Of a stretch of 64,000 bases of DNA, positions 21,518-32,284 are shown piece after piece (positions within the stretch are counted from its first letter, which is position 1; each line of letters starts with the position of its first letter). Both the position numbers and the translations under genes were made by a program. Source of the stretch: Tetrapyrgos nigripes (taxonomy: Eukaryota > Basidiomycota > Agaricomycetes > Agaricales > Campanellaceae); contig JAACJM010000043.1 in assembly GCA_013368315.1 (NCBI GenBank), forward strand, positions 124,001 through 188,000, read 5' to 3'. The notes under the pieces were generated by a model, which searched no databases, was not told the origin of the DNA, and saw only the letters and a list, made by a program, of their open reading frames with translations.

Positions 21518-22493
21518 TTGGAGAGCTGTCTCATCATGATTCTGATGTACCAGGTATTTGGCTCGTATTTTAAAGCTCCTTTACAAAGGACTAAATATCG
21601 CTGTGAGTTCACGTTCAAACTTCTTTTCTAAACTCATACACCGCTCCGTGCGTAGGACCTCCGAGCTGTATACTACTCTCTCACGCCTCAGTGGTCCTCA
21701 TACGGTCTCAACGACCACGACTCCATTCTATCTCGTCCTTACAGTGTTTTCGATCTATTTTCATTCACCCATACTTCCTGTCTATACTAAGTACTAAACA
21801 TGTTTTAAAGTTTCCATTTTCGTTTTACTCTCTTTGTTCCGTATCATCCCCTCATACTTAATCCAAATCTGGGAGACTGCATCATTATTCTTTTCCTTAA
21901 CCCTCATACCCACGAGTCTCTCGGGTACGTATAACATTATTGTTTTTCTTATTTCACATACTCACGAGTCTTAGTAGTCTATACTCTTACTCAATGCAGA
22001 TATTTCTTGTACGCCGTTTCTGAATATTCGTCGCTCGATACACTCAGGGGAGTCGCTGTTGCAGGGCTCCCTGTATACCCTATTCCTTTCCCGCGAGAAA
22101 TTCCCTCGAATGAATCTGCAAGATGTTGAGAATAAGTTCCGGGACTTTATGATTTTATTATTATTCTGAGTCTTTGATATCATCAATGTCAATTTCAGAA
22201 ATAGTTCAGTTACCTGGTATGATTATGATGCTGCAACTCACTTCCTCGTTACATGCTACTTATGAAACCACTTTGAATTGATTCGGGTGTTCTTTGAGGC
22301 TTAATTATCACAGTGCAGCGGATGATGTAGTAGGTAGTCAGAGGCGCAATTCTCTCACTCCGCCTTCTTTCCAGGTTCTTGGTTCCTCAGGCACCATAGC
22401 CCCATAACTCGTTCCTGATGCACCTCGACTCTCATCATCCTATAGACGTGTGCCACTCCTCCCAAGTTCAGACCCCTCATAATTATCTTTATG

Positions 22494-22531
22494 GGCCTCG
22501 TAACTTGCACCTTTCTCCAGTTGGGACGGCA
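22494..22531. repeat. Copy of the GCCTCGTAACTTGC dispersed repeat (short form)
   Basis: GGCCTCGTAACTTGC then CTTTCTCCAGTT matches 31973-32010, where 18 extra bases (ATGCGAAGCGGTGG region) stand between the two parts. A third copy, inverted, is at about 53340-53377. The nature is unknown; it may belong to a SINE. Confidence 0.5.
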
Positions 22532-22714
22532 CGCAATAAATGCGTGGCTGCATGCCAGATGGTTGTGTGACCACTGACCGTTTGGCTCTTGTTCCATATC
22601 CTACGTTGTGTCCTCATTCTCTGCCTCCATACGGACCTCTGTAAAAGAGTAGGGTTAGATTTAGATTTCGTGTAGATTGCGTAGGTTCGATGTAACTCCG
22701 TAGTAACCTTAATA

Positions 22715-22916
22715 CTGTACCATTTCGACCGAAAGTTCAGACCATGTTACGCGTTACGCGTTCATTTTGTTTTGACTACCATCGCCGGCCGCTCACACGG
22801 CCCTTTTTTGGCAATTTCTCACCCATTTCTGCCTCTGTTATGCGTGACGGAAATTTATTTGGTCTAGTTCAGAGGGGGTTTTATGCGTTACTGAACTTTT
22901 GGTCGAAATGGTACAG
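22715..22916. mobile_element. Tc1/mariner-like MITE, 202 bp, TA duplication
   Basis: The inverted ends begin CTGTACCATTTCGACC and extend to about 25 bp with one mismatch. TA lies on each side (22713-22714, 22917-22918). There is no coding capacity. TA duplication and size fit a non-autonomous Tc1/mariner element. Confidence 0.75.
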
Positions 22917-22918
22917 TA

Positions 22919-24299
22919 GATCAATACTTCGTAAACTCGAATACTTGTAGCGCCGACTTTGATTCATTCTGACCATCATGTGCGGACATCCACAATGCAA
23001 AGATTAAAAATTGAAGGATCAGTTTGCCGCTGATAACAAACATATGCCAGCGTCGTGGAGCTGTCAGAAGAAGGTACCCCAACTGTCAGGTCGTTTGGTA
23101 CTTACACTCATTTCCTGCGCCACATGCACCACAGACTGATTGCTTACTTCTCTTCTCCAAGCTGACAGGGGTCAATGGGGGTTCTCCTGGGAGTTAATTT
23201 CTCACCTGGAGCAGTTTCCGTTTAGATCCATGGATCCTAGGTGCTGTGCCAAACTGTTCAACATGCTGAATAGCAGAGTGGTCCAGTTCTACTCCTGCAT
23301 CTGCCAAGCTATCTGTGAGTTAATGAAGTTGCCGCACCGATGGGCGGATTAGTATATCTTTGCATCATTCTCTTTTAAATCTCACTGCTGTCGCTCGTTA
23401 CTTTCAATATACCATTGTGTCTTGGGTTTTTATACTACCTTTGTGCACATTTTCTGATCCACAAGTTTGCTACGTAAGGATGATGATTGCCACCAAGGGG
23501 TCTCCAAAATGATATGACCAGACCGGACATTCCTTTTTGGTCATAAGGTCCAGCTTGACCCCCCCCTCCCCCTCTCCTTCCCAAAAATGGTAAGTGATAA
23601 GATAAATATGGCTTACAAATCATGAAATCAAATCAATTTTTCCTCCTGGCTACCTCATAGGCCCTCTGCTAACCTACAGATGCTGTGGATTAGTGATATA
23701 TTCTGTGTGACACCTATCATATTGAGGTAGCAAATCATTTTCTGACAATGTTTGTGATGTGGCACTAGTGGTGACATCACTGATCGTGGGAATTACATAC
23801 CATTTAAAGGTGAGATTTCATTGTTACAGGCCAGAAAGCTCATTACACATGGCTTTTATGGGTCCTGAGTATGTTTTGTGCACTTCAGATCCAAATAGCT
23901 TCATAAAGTATGTCTGTACACCCTTCATGTGATGGTGTACCTTTTGGTCATAAGGTCTCTCCAGACCCCCCCTCCCCCCCAAGGTCTGGTCTCAGGTAGA
24001 CCAACTGAAGACCCCTTGATTGCCATGCTTGGGAGGGGCAAACTCAATCCTTCAATTTTTAATCTTTGTGTTACTCAGGCTATGACACTGAATTTTTATA
24101 AAAGTTTTACAAAATATCGGGGTTACAACCTTAGAAGCTCCTTTATAAAAAAGACGGTTGAACCTTAGCCTCAGATGACTAGACCAGCTTATAAAACAAC
24201 CTGCCCTTTTCAGCGGGGTAGCTGGTGGACCAGCATCCTGCCTCTCAGAAAATGCCATTTTGTGCGTAACTCGGCACTAGGGTGCCATCAGACTTTTCC
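22919..24299. other. Intergenic, no gene recognised
   Basis: AT-rich sequence with two copies of TTTTGGTCATAAGGTC followed by C-rich runs (near 23540 and 23942), suggesting a degraded repeat. Open frames are short and unsupported. Confidence 0.4.
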
Positions 24300-24930
24300 G
24301 AAACTCGTGCCTGGATCGAGTTATTCGGAAAGCGCTTTAGCTTGGGTTAATCCATGCGTGGGAACCTTCCCGCCCTATTTGTACGCTCGCGATCTGCTGC
24401 TACGTATCCCTACTACAGCATCGTTAGGCTTTTAAATCTGTAGTTAATAGTACATAAATCAAATTGAGTACCCCGCTCGGTCTAAGCACCGGGCATGGGA
24501 ACATTCCCGCCCTATTTGTATGCTGGGCCATTTGGTGTATCGTTACACAAATTAAGCCACTCAATCTGTACTTAATAGTACATAAGTCAAATTGAGTACC
24601 CTACTGGATCTGCCGACTGATGCAGACCAGAATTATTTGGAAAGCGCTTTGGGTCGGGTTCATCCGTGCGTGGGAACCTGACTGCCCCATTGGTTACGCT
24701 CGCGATTTGCTGCTACGTATCCCTACTACAGCATCGTTAGGCTATTAAATCTGTAGTTAATAATACATAAATCCAATTGAGCCACCCTGCTGGGTATAAG
24801 CGCTTTGGGTCGGGTTAATCCAGACGTGGGAGCATTCCCGCCCTATTTGTACATACCCCCACTAATTTACCGGTACACAAATTAGACTGTGTATCGTAGA
24901 AAATTAATACATATGAGTGCATGCAATGTG
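24300..24930 (+). repeat. Degenerate tandem array of about 165-bp units
   Basis: Four imperfect units share GGAAAGCGCTTTGGGTCGGG, CGTGGGA, CATTCCCGCCCTATTTGTA, GCTACGTATCCCTACTACAG, AATCTGTAGTTAATA and AATTGAGTACCC. The units start near 24310, 24475, 24632 and 24797. The array ends about 230 bp before the 26-kb element. Confidence 0.65.
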
Positions 24931-25161
24931 GTGCCGCATCCTGAATAATGCCCGACGTGTTGATAGACCCCTTTAACGTTGGATGTTTTGTAAGTATGTA
25001 CTTAGGTAGGCTCGGGAGTCGGCACCTCAGATGAGTCAGATCGCCCAATTTATTGGACACCTAGACAAAACTACTGACTGAGCCATGGAGAATGCTCATA
25101 AGTAGAGGAACAGTGTCGTCATTTTTGGCTCAGGAGTTTGGGTATCAAATGCCAATTTGCA

Positions 25162-26240
25162 CACTGGGTGCAAATACCCATAAATACATTGTCATACTGT
25201 GATATTACTGAAGACTTACTCAGTGCCAATCAGTTTGTAAATCCCCATGTATTATGGAAGTATTATGTTAAAGCCAAGATTTCACAGCAATTCCATAAGG
25301 TTTCTGTAAATCAGGGTGTATTACTGGGGTCTTTCTATGTGAGATTCTGTCACAGTAATACATACTACAATACCATTGAGAAATACAGAAACATTTTGTT
25401 GTGACACAGAGTCACAGTATGTCATAGAGCAATACAGCCTGGATTTAGAGAAGGCTTACACAAATGAAATACTGTAGATACACTGTCATACTATGACATT
25501 ACTAAAGACATACTTAGTGCCAATCAATTGTATATCTCTGTGTATTACAGAAGTATTACAGAAGTATTACAGAAAAGCAAAAATTTCACAACAGTTCCAT
25601 AAGAATTCTGTAAATCAAGTTGTATTACTAGGATTTTTCAATGTGACATTCTGTCACAGTAAGACATAGCATAATACCATTAAGATATACAGAGATACCT
25701 TGATGTGACACATGGTCACAGTATGTCATATAGTAAGACTGGCCAGTTTTACAGAAGATTTATGAGATTAAAAGCTATAGTAAATCACAAGAAATTGTCA
25801 TTGTATTTATGATAGATTTACTGAGTGACAAAATGGTAACAGAAATGGATCAATAAAATCAGGTGTATTATGGAAGCTTTATGGAATCCAAAATATTTCC
25901 ATAGAATGTCATAAGTTCACAGAAAAGTCTTACACCAAGATGGAATACATATAGTATCCTGGATATGCTGAAAGAGTTAAAGTATGACCCCTGTAAGTCA
26001 AGGGGAGTTATTTTAAATTTATTGAATAGCAGGTATTCCATAAATCTTGGGTAAATCATATAGACTTACATAAGATATATATAGAGACGGGAGTTTATAA
26101 AATGATAGTGTAAGAGTGCGAGTCTTACTGTAGATTTATGGAATCACAAGTCAAATTTTTGAAGATAGTGAAGGTGTACAAAAGGTATACAAAATGTGGG
26201 GAGGTGCTGTGACAGTGCTGTGAGCTTGTGAAGAATATCA
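25162..26240. repeat. Left AT-rich terminal arm with internal 300-bp duplication
   Basis: Two tandem copies of about 300 bp (starting near 25195 and 25490) share AGTGCCAATCA, TTCCATAAG, TCTGTAAATCA and CACAGTATGTCAT. The whole arm recurs inverted at about 50140-51186. One clear difference is about 16 bp present near 25900-25915 and absent from the right arm. No gene; one open frame of about 90 codons is shared by both arms only because they are copies. Confidence 0.8.
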
Positions 26241-26244
26241 TTGT

Positions 26245-28550
26245 TGTGAAGGTGTCACAAAAGTGTCATGAAGGTATTGTGAAAGTGTTGCAAAGGTGTC
26301 ATGAAGATGTCATGAAGATGTCATGAAGGTGTCGTGAAGGTGTCACAAAGGTGTCGCAAAGGTGTCATGAAGGTGTTGTGAAGGGGTCATGAAGGTGTCA
26401 TGAAGGTGTTGCAAAGGTGTTGCAAAGGTTTGGTGAAGGTATCATGAAGGTATTGGGAAGGTGTCACAAAGGTATCATGAAGATGTTGCAAAGGTGTCGC
26501 AAAGGTGTCGTGAAGGTATTGCAAAGGTGTCATAAAGATGTCGCTGAAGGTATCGTGAAGGTGTCATGAAGATGTCACGAAGGTATCATGAAGGTATTGA
26601 GAAGATGTCAGGAAGGTATCAGGAAGGTGTTGTGAAGGTATCAGGAAGGTGTTGTGAAGGTATGGGGAAGGTGTTGTGAAGGCATTGGGAAGGTGTCTGG
26701 AGGTATTGTGGTGAAGGTGTGGTGAAGGAGTGTCATGAAGAGGCTGTGAAGGGGTCATGAAGGTATCATGAAGGTGTTGCAAAGGTTTTGTGAAGGTATT
26801 GTGAAAGTGGCGTGAGGGTGTCATGAAGATGTCATGAAGGTGTCATGAAGGTGTTGCAAAGGTTTTGTGAAGGTGTCATGAAGGTAGCGTGAAGGTGTCG
26901 TCATGAAGGTGTTGCAAAGAAGGTATTGTGAAGGTGTTATGAAGATGTCACAAAGGTGTCACAAAGGTGTTGTGAAAGGGTCAGGAAGGTGCCATGAAGA
27001 TGTTGTGAAGGTGTCGTGAAGGTGTTGCAAAGGTTTCATGAAGGTGTTCTGAAGGTGTGCTGAAGGTGTGGTGAAGGGGTGTCATGGTGAAGGTGTTGTC
27101 AAGATGTCATGAAGGTATCGTGAAGGTGCTGTGAAGGTACCTTTTTGCCACCAACATCTTCATGACACCTTCACAATACCTTGAGTGAAGGTGTCGCAAA
27201 GGTGTCGCAAAGGTGTCATGAAGGTGTTGTGAAGGTGTTGTGAAGGTGTTGTGAAGGTGTCATGAAGGTGTTGCAAAGGTGTTGCAAAGGTGTCATGAAG
27301 ATGTCACCAAAGGTGCCGTGAGGGTGTTGCAAAGGTTCGGTGAAGGTATCATGAAGGTATTGGGAAGGTGTCAAGGCAAAGGTATCGGGAAGGTGTTGTG
27401 AAGGTATCGTGAAGGTTTCATGAAGGTTTCATGAAGGTAGCATGAAGGTGTTGTGAAGGTATCAGGAAGGTGTTGTGAAGGTGTTGTGAGGGTGTTGCAA
27501 AGGCTTGGAAGGTATCATGAAGGTATTGGGAAGGTGTTGCAAAGGTATCGGGAAGGTGTTGTGAAGGTATCGTGAAGGTGTCATGAAGATGTCATGAAGG
27601 TGTTGTGAAGGGGTCGTGAAGGTGTCAGGAAGGTATCAGAAAGGTGTTGTGAAGGTAGCATGAAGGTGTCATGAAGGTGTCACAAAGGTGTCATGAAGAT
27701 GTCATGAAGGTGTCGTGAGGGTGTTGCAAAGGTTTGGTGAAGGTAGCATGAAGGTATTGGAAAGGTGTTGTAAAGGTATCATGAAGATGTTGCAAAGGTA
27801 TCAGGAAGGTGTTGTGAAGGCATTGTGAAAGTGTCATGAAGATGTCATGAAGGTGTTGTGAAGGTGTCATTGTGAAGGTGTCATGAAGATGTCTCTGAAG
27901 GTATCATGAAGGTGTCATGAAGAGTATTGAGAAGATGCTGGGAAGGTATCGGGAAGGTGCCATGAAGATGTCATGAAGGTGTTGTGAAGGTATCAGGAAG
28001 GTGTTGTGAAGGTATGGGAAAGGTGTTGTGAAGGTGTTGGAAAGGTGTCTGAAGGTATTGTGAAGGTGTCATGAAGATGTCATGAAGTTATGGTGAAGGA
28101 GTGTCATGAAGATGTCATGAAGGGGTCACAAAGGTGTCACAAAGGTGTTGTGAAGGGGTTGCAAAGGTGTCAAAAAGATGTCATGAAGATGTCGTGAAGG
28201 TATGGTGAAGGAGTGTCATGAAGATGTCATGAAGGGATCACAAAGGTGTCACAAAGGTGTTGTGAAGGGGTTGCAAAGGTGTCATAAAGATGTCATGAAG
28301 GTGTCATGAAGGTGTCATGAAGGTGTTGCAAAGGTTTTGTGAATGTGTCATGAAGGTATCGGGAAGGTGTTATGGAGATGTCATGAAGGTATCATGAAGG
28401 TGTCGCGAAGGTGTCGTGAAGGGGTCGTGAAGGTGTTGCAAAGGTTTTGTGAAGGTGTTCTGAAGATGTCCTGAAGGTATGGTGAAGGGGTGTCGTGGTG
28501 AAGGTGTTGCGAATATGTCGTGAAGGTATTGTGAAGGTGCTGTGAAGGTA
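26245..28550 (+). repeat. 11-bp minisatellite array, left arm (GAAGGTGTCAT type)
   Basis: About 210 degenerate copies of an 11-bp unit with consensus RAAGGTRTYRY. Variation is mostly transitions at positions 7, 9, 10 and 11. Near 27136-27185 a short block flips to the complementary orientation at GGTACCTTTTTGCCACC. At 28549 the array flips again at an identical GGTACCTTTTTGCCAC. Open frames inside are by-products: three 11-bp units make an 11-codon period. Confidence 0.9.
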
Positions 28551-28885
28551 CCTTTTTGCCACTGACATCTTTATGACACCTTCACAATACCTTCACAATG
28601 CCTTCCCAATACCTTCATGGCACCTTCACAAAACCTTTGCAACACCTTCACAAAACCTTCATGACATCTTTATGACACCTTTGCGACCCCTTCACAACAC
28701 CTTCACAACACCTTCATGATACCTTGACAACACCTTATCTTCATGAGACCTTCACGATACCTTCACAACACCTTCCCGATACCTTCGCAGCACCTCCATG
28801 ACACCTTTGTGACACCTTCACAACACCTACACAACACCTTCACAACATATTCATGACACCTTCACAATACCTTCAGACACCTCTC
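28551..28885 (-). repeat. Inverted block of the 11-bp array, left arm
   Basis: About 30 units in the CACCTTCATGA orientation follow the GGTACC switch point. The block is matched by the complement of 47400-47715. Confidence 0.85.
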
Positions 28886-29092
28886 CACTACCTGCATGCA
28901 CCTTCACCCTCCGGGCTGTGTGTACACTGTCTCTTGTCTCTTGACCACACAGTTGAGGCCAGGGCGCCCACATTCATTGGACTGCTGAGAGACCAAGAGG
29001 ATGGGGTTGAAGAGGTAGTGGAAGCAGCTGTCATCATGGAGGGTATCGGAGAGGCCATTGCAACCACAGGTGCCTATGAGGAGCATAGCTTC
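28886..29092. repeat. Unique core segment shared by both arms
   Basis: A 207-bp non-array segment (CTGTGTGTACACTGTCTC near 28916) that recurs inverted at about 47196-47400. Similarity stops sharply at 29092/47196. On one strand it reads as an open frame (PTFIGLLRDQEDGVEEVVEA) that could be a fragment of a coding exon. Confidence 0.7.
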
Positions 29093-29200
29093 CCCGCACC
29101 TGACCCACACCTGACCTGCACCTGACCCGCACCTGACCCACACCTGACCCGCACCCAACCCGCACCCACACCACCTGCACCCGCACCATGCACCAGGGGT
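29093..29200 (+). repeat. GC-rich 11-bp tandem repeat (CCCGCACCTGA)
   Basis: Six to eight units of CCYRCACCTGA begin exactly where similarity to the right arm stops. The period equals that of the main array but the composition is much more GC-rich. Confidence 0.7.
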
Positions 29201-29607
29201 ACCCGCACTTTTCTGGGTGCCGATTAAGTTTTAACTCTACTTATTTGTCTGGTGTCTTTCTCTCACAAGTTTCAAGTGTCTTTTACACGTTACACTCACA
29301 ATTTCTCCTCTTAGATATTTTTGTAATGTACCTAACTCGGGTAGTATAAAGAGTGTGCACTGCGTACTTACACCATGAAATCCAAGTTATTTGCCCTCAA
29401 ACTTCATACCTCTCGGTTCCAACCCAACCCAACCCAACCCTTCAGAACCAGCTCTTTCCCAGAAAGTCCCTATCATCCTCACCTGTTTCGAGTATTCTCA
29501 GCTGTCTTGCTGTATATTTGATAGAATTTAACTGGTAGTAACAATATCATTCTCATTCTTTCAGACTAATGAAAAAGTGTTCTCTGGATTTTATCATGTA
29601 TAGTCAA
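29201..29607. other. Intergenic, no gene recognised
   Basis: Contains CCAACCC repeats near 29418-29438 and the 3' flank of the SHD1 gene. Nothing else is supported. Confidence 0.4.
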
Positions 29608-30958
29608 TCAAATTTTTGCCTTTACCAGCTTTTTACCATCCATCAGGTTCTGGACATATTTCATATCCTCTACCGACATCTTCTCAGTGGGTACCTCAAT
29701 AATGACACCGTTGGTCTTGTGCATCCGGAGTTTACCATCCTTATAGGCAAGCAGGGCTGCATTGACCTTGAATTGACCCGTCCTGTCACACCATGTCCGT
29801 ATGTGATTTTTTGGTGGTGCTATTGGCAAAGAATAGTGATTGAGTGCACGAGAAGATAGAAAGATGGAAAGCCAAAAAACTTACTGCCACCTGGTACCAC
29901 ACGGCTAGATGCCAATGGAGGAGTGCCACTGAATGAGTCCATATGAGAAGATACAGTACTGATCGGTCTATGGTCACCCTTCAAAGTCTTCAGTTTCTGC
30001 AGCTGAAATAGTCGGTTCGAACGTCTCATCTTGACGATCAGTCTCGCGACATATTTCCTATCCTCCACTGACAGCTTCTCAGCAGGTACCTGGATAATGA
30101 TACCGTTGGTCTTGTGCAGCCAAAGGTTACCATCTTTGTAGACAAGCAGGGCCGCATCGAACTCGAATTGGCCTGTAATATCGTGCCAGGTCCATACACG
30201 ATTTTTAGGTGGTTCTGTTGACAATGAATGGGAATTATATGAGACGGTAGACCGATAAAATGAAGATGAAAAGTTGATAACTTACAACCATTAGGATCGA
30301 CTTGGCTACTCGATTGACTGATACAATCATCTTCTACTATAGCCTCACTATCCATCGACCTCTTGACATATGTCATATCCTCCACCGACATCTTCTTAGC
30401 AGGTACCTGGATAATGACACCGTTGGTCTTTTGCAGCCGGAGGTTACCATCCTTGTAGGCAAGGAGGGCTGCATCGACCTTGAATTGACCTGTGATGTCG
30501 TGCCATCTCTGTATGAGATTTTTGGGTGGTGCTGTTGCCAATGAATGGGATACATGAGACGGTAGACTGATAGACCAAAGGTGAAAAGATGATAAATTAC
30601 CACCATTAGGACCAATTTGGCTACTCAATTCACTGACGCTATCATCTTCTATAACCTCTAAGTTTCACCGTTCCAATCGGCATATTTCCCTTCGCATTCT
30701 GAGTTGCTTTAATATTTCTATATGCCTGGCCCGCTGCTCCTCATCCAGATCATCAGGTTCAAGTTGCAGGCCAAGTTCCTCCCTGCTCTGATGCACCCCA
30801 TGCCTTTTGCCAACTTCCACCTCATCACACTCTTCGTAGACTGTTGAAATCCTGGAGTCTTCGTCATCTGTCCGAGTAATCTTGTCCTCTTCCACGGAGT
30901 AAGAATGACGTACAAGACTCTTGGACAACGGCAAATTTGTGATCTCTGTTGATTCCAT
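29608..30958 (-). pseudogene. Gene with three SHD1 (Sla1 homology domain 1) repeats, one per exon, broken
   Basis: Minus-strand exons: 30601-30958, 30286 (or 30289)-30531, 29885-30214 and 29608-29819, with GT-AG introns of about 65-75 bp. Exon 1 starts at ATG 30956-30958 and encodes an acidic, charged N-terminus. Exons 2, 3 and 4 each begin with PPKN and encode one SHD1 unit with the pattern W-D-TGQFK-AALLAYKDG-L-KTNGVIIQVP-EKMSVED-YV. In Sla1-type proteins SHD1 binds NPFxD endocytic sorting signals. Two defects: an in-frame TGA at the end of exon 1 (codon after RRLER-type sequence, near 30664), and the standard splice of exon 2 to exon 3 creates a TAA across the junction. A non-standard donor 3 bases upstream (GTTGTA) would avoid the second. 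An SHD1-only triplet is unusual. Confidence 0.75.
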
Positions 30959-31468
30959 GAATAAGTAGCACAACGATGAAAGGAGGAAGAGAGGGGGAGT
31001 GTCAATTGGGGGAATAGGTTAACAGCCTGACTCGATTTGGTCTTCTTATAAGAACGTTGATGCCGAAATCTTGAATAGCCTATGTCCAATGCGGCTTACC
31101 GCACTGCGCATGGCATATCATGATATTAAGATAGACATCAAGTACACCTATTGTAGCCTGCGGAACAACCGCTCAATGCAGCTTGACTTGGAAAAGTGGA
31201 GTATAAAACTAAGGGGCAGATCAGATGTATACCCTTTGGGGAACCGCAGTATCAGCATACGACCTCAACAAGCTCAAGTATTGCTAGTGTCAGTGACAAG
31301 CACGGGTCGGACGGGTTGCCACAGGTCATAGGTAAGGATATCATGGGTGCGGGTACAGATTTGGAAACCCGCGCTGACCCTTAACGTTTTAACGGTAACT
31401 TTAAGGCAGACCCGCTGTACCCACCCAAACATAGTTTACCTCAATTTGTTGACTCCATTTTGTGTAAT

Positions 31469-31550
31469 TACGAGGCCTTTAGCCTAGTTAACTTATGTCG
31501 TCTTCGCAACTTTTCCACGCCTGCAATTTCTATTGGCCAGTCTCTATGAT
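31469..31550 (+). repeat. SINE-like repeat, degraded copy
   Basis: ATTACGAGGCCTTTAGCCTA, GTTAA and TTATGTCGT match the start of the copy at 1454 in order, then similarity fades and the B box is lost. Confidence 0.45.
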
Positions 31551-31577
31551 GCCGACAACCGAACGAGGACGCCGTCG

Positions 31578-31856
31578 CACTGGGTGCAAACACTTGTAAT
31601 TCCTTGGATATACCAAGGAATTACATAAGACTTACACTGGTACACTCAATATGTAAGTCCACTTGACTTACTGAAGTATTATCAGGGACCACTGTGAGAC
31701 TTTATGCCTTACACTGGTCATATACAATTATTTCTTTTTTTTCGGTCTCTGGTAATACTTCAGTAAGTCAAGTGGACTTACATATTGAGTGTACCAGTGT
31801 AAGTCTTATGTAATTCCTCTGTATATCCAAGGAATTACAAGTGTTTGCATCCAGTG
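31578..31856. mobile_element. 279-bp foldback MITE with CACTGGGTGCAAA ends, TCG duplication
   Basis: The halves are near-perfect inverted repeats: CACTGGGTGCAAACACTTG at the left and its near complement (one mismatch) at the right, with long internal arms and a T-rich centre. TCG flanks both sides. The copy at 57505-57783 has the same length. The terminal bases are shared with the 26-kb element, so both may use one transposase. Confidence 0.88.
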
Positions 31857-31969
31857 TCGGCTTTTTGATCCGACCCAAGCTGTCGTCAATCTTGAAGCTT
31901 GAAGCTTGAAGGCGCGTCGGATTTTCGTAAGTCCTTTCACCTTCACCCTACGATATGCTACTACAGGCC

Positions 31970-32012
31970 TCGTAACTTGCCATGCGAAGCGGTGGCATCT
32001 TTCCCCAGTTTT
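31970..32012 (-). repeat. GCTTCGCATGGCAAGTTAC dispersed repeat
   Basis: The complement of 31972-32010 reads GCCACCGCTTCGCATGGCAA then GTTACGAGGCC, matching 53345-53377 with one or two changes. Confidence 0.55.
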
Positions 32013-32284
32013 CTTAGACATTTCCATAATTCCAATGTCACGCAACTTCATTGCTCACACGCCCGGGGAAAGCCTTTGATCCGAGCGGATAGGCAACGGA
32101 TAGGCATGCCGCATGTGCTGACAGGTCTGATGATCGTGATTAGATATGAGGGCCTTAGGGCCGTAAGCAGCTTCTTTCACAACTTGTCCTGAACGCTCAC
32201 TACAGTATGTACTCGACACCATTTCCTTAGGATTCCTTTGACCATTGCGTTTTTTTTAGTTCGACTCTCGAGACTTCCTCCGTT

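Larger units (their letters stand above)
21221..22712. other. Intergenic, repeats only
   Basis: Contains a small MITE at 21406-21517 and a dispersed repeat around 22494-22530. Short open frames on both strands have no support. No gene recognised. Confidence 0.45.
30959..32284. other. Intergenic with MITE and dispersed repeats
   Basis: Contains a degraded SINE-like copy (31469-31550), a 279-bp MITE (31578-31856), a CTTGAAG triplet repeat near 31890-31912 and the GCCTCGTAACTTGC repeat (31970-32010). The last 270 bp must hold the HET gene promoter; no TATA box stands out. Confidence 0.45.

Noticed and set aside
25138..25404. Open frame of about 88 codons repeated at 50944-51237
   Set aside because: Its recurrence is explained by the two arms being copies. 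It lies in AT-rich terminal DNA with tandem repeats and has no protein-like composition.
26245..28550. CRISPR-like array
   Set aside because: There are no unique spacers, the unit is 11 bp and contiguous, and the organism is a eukaryote.
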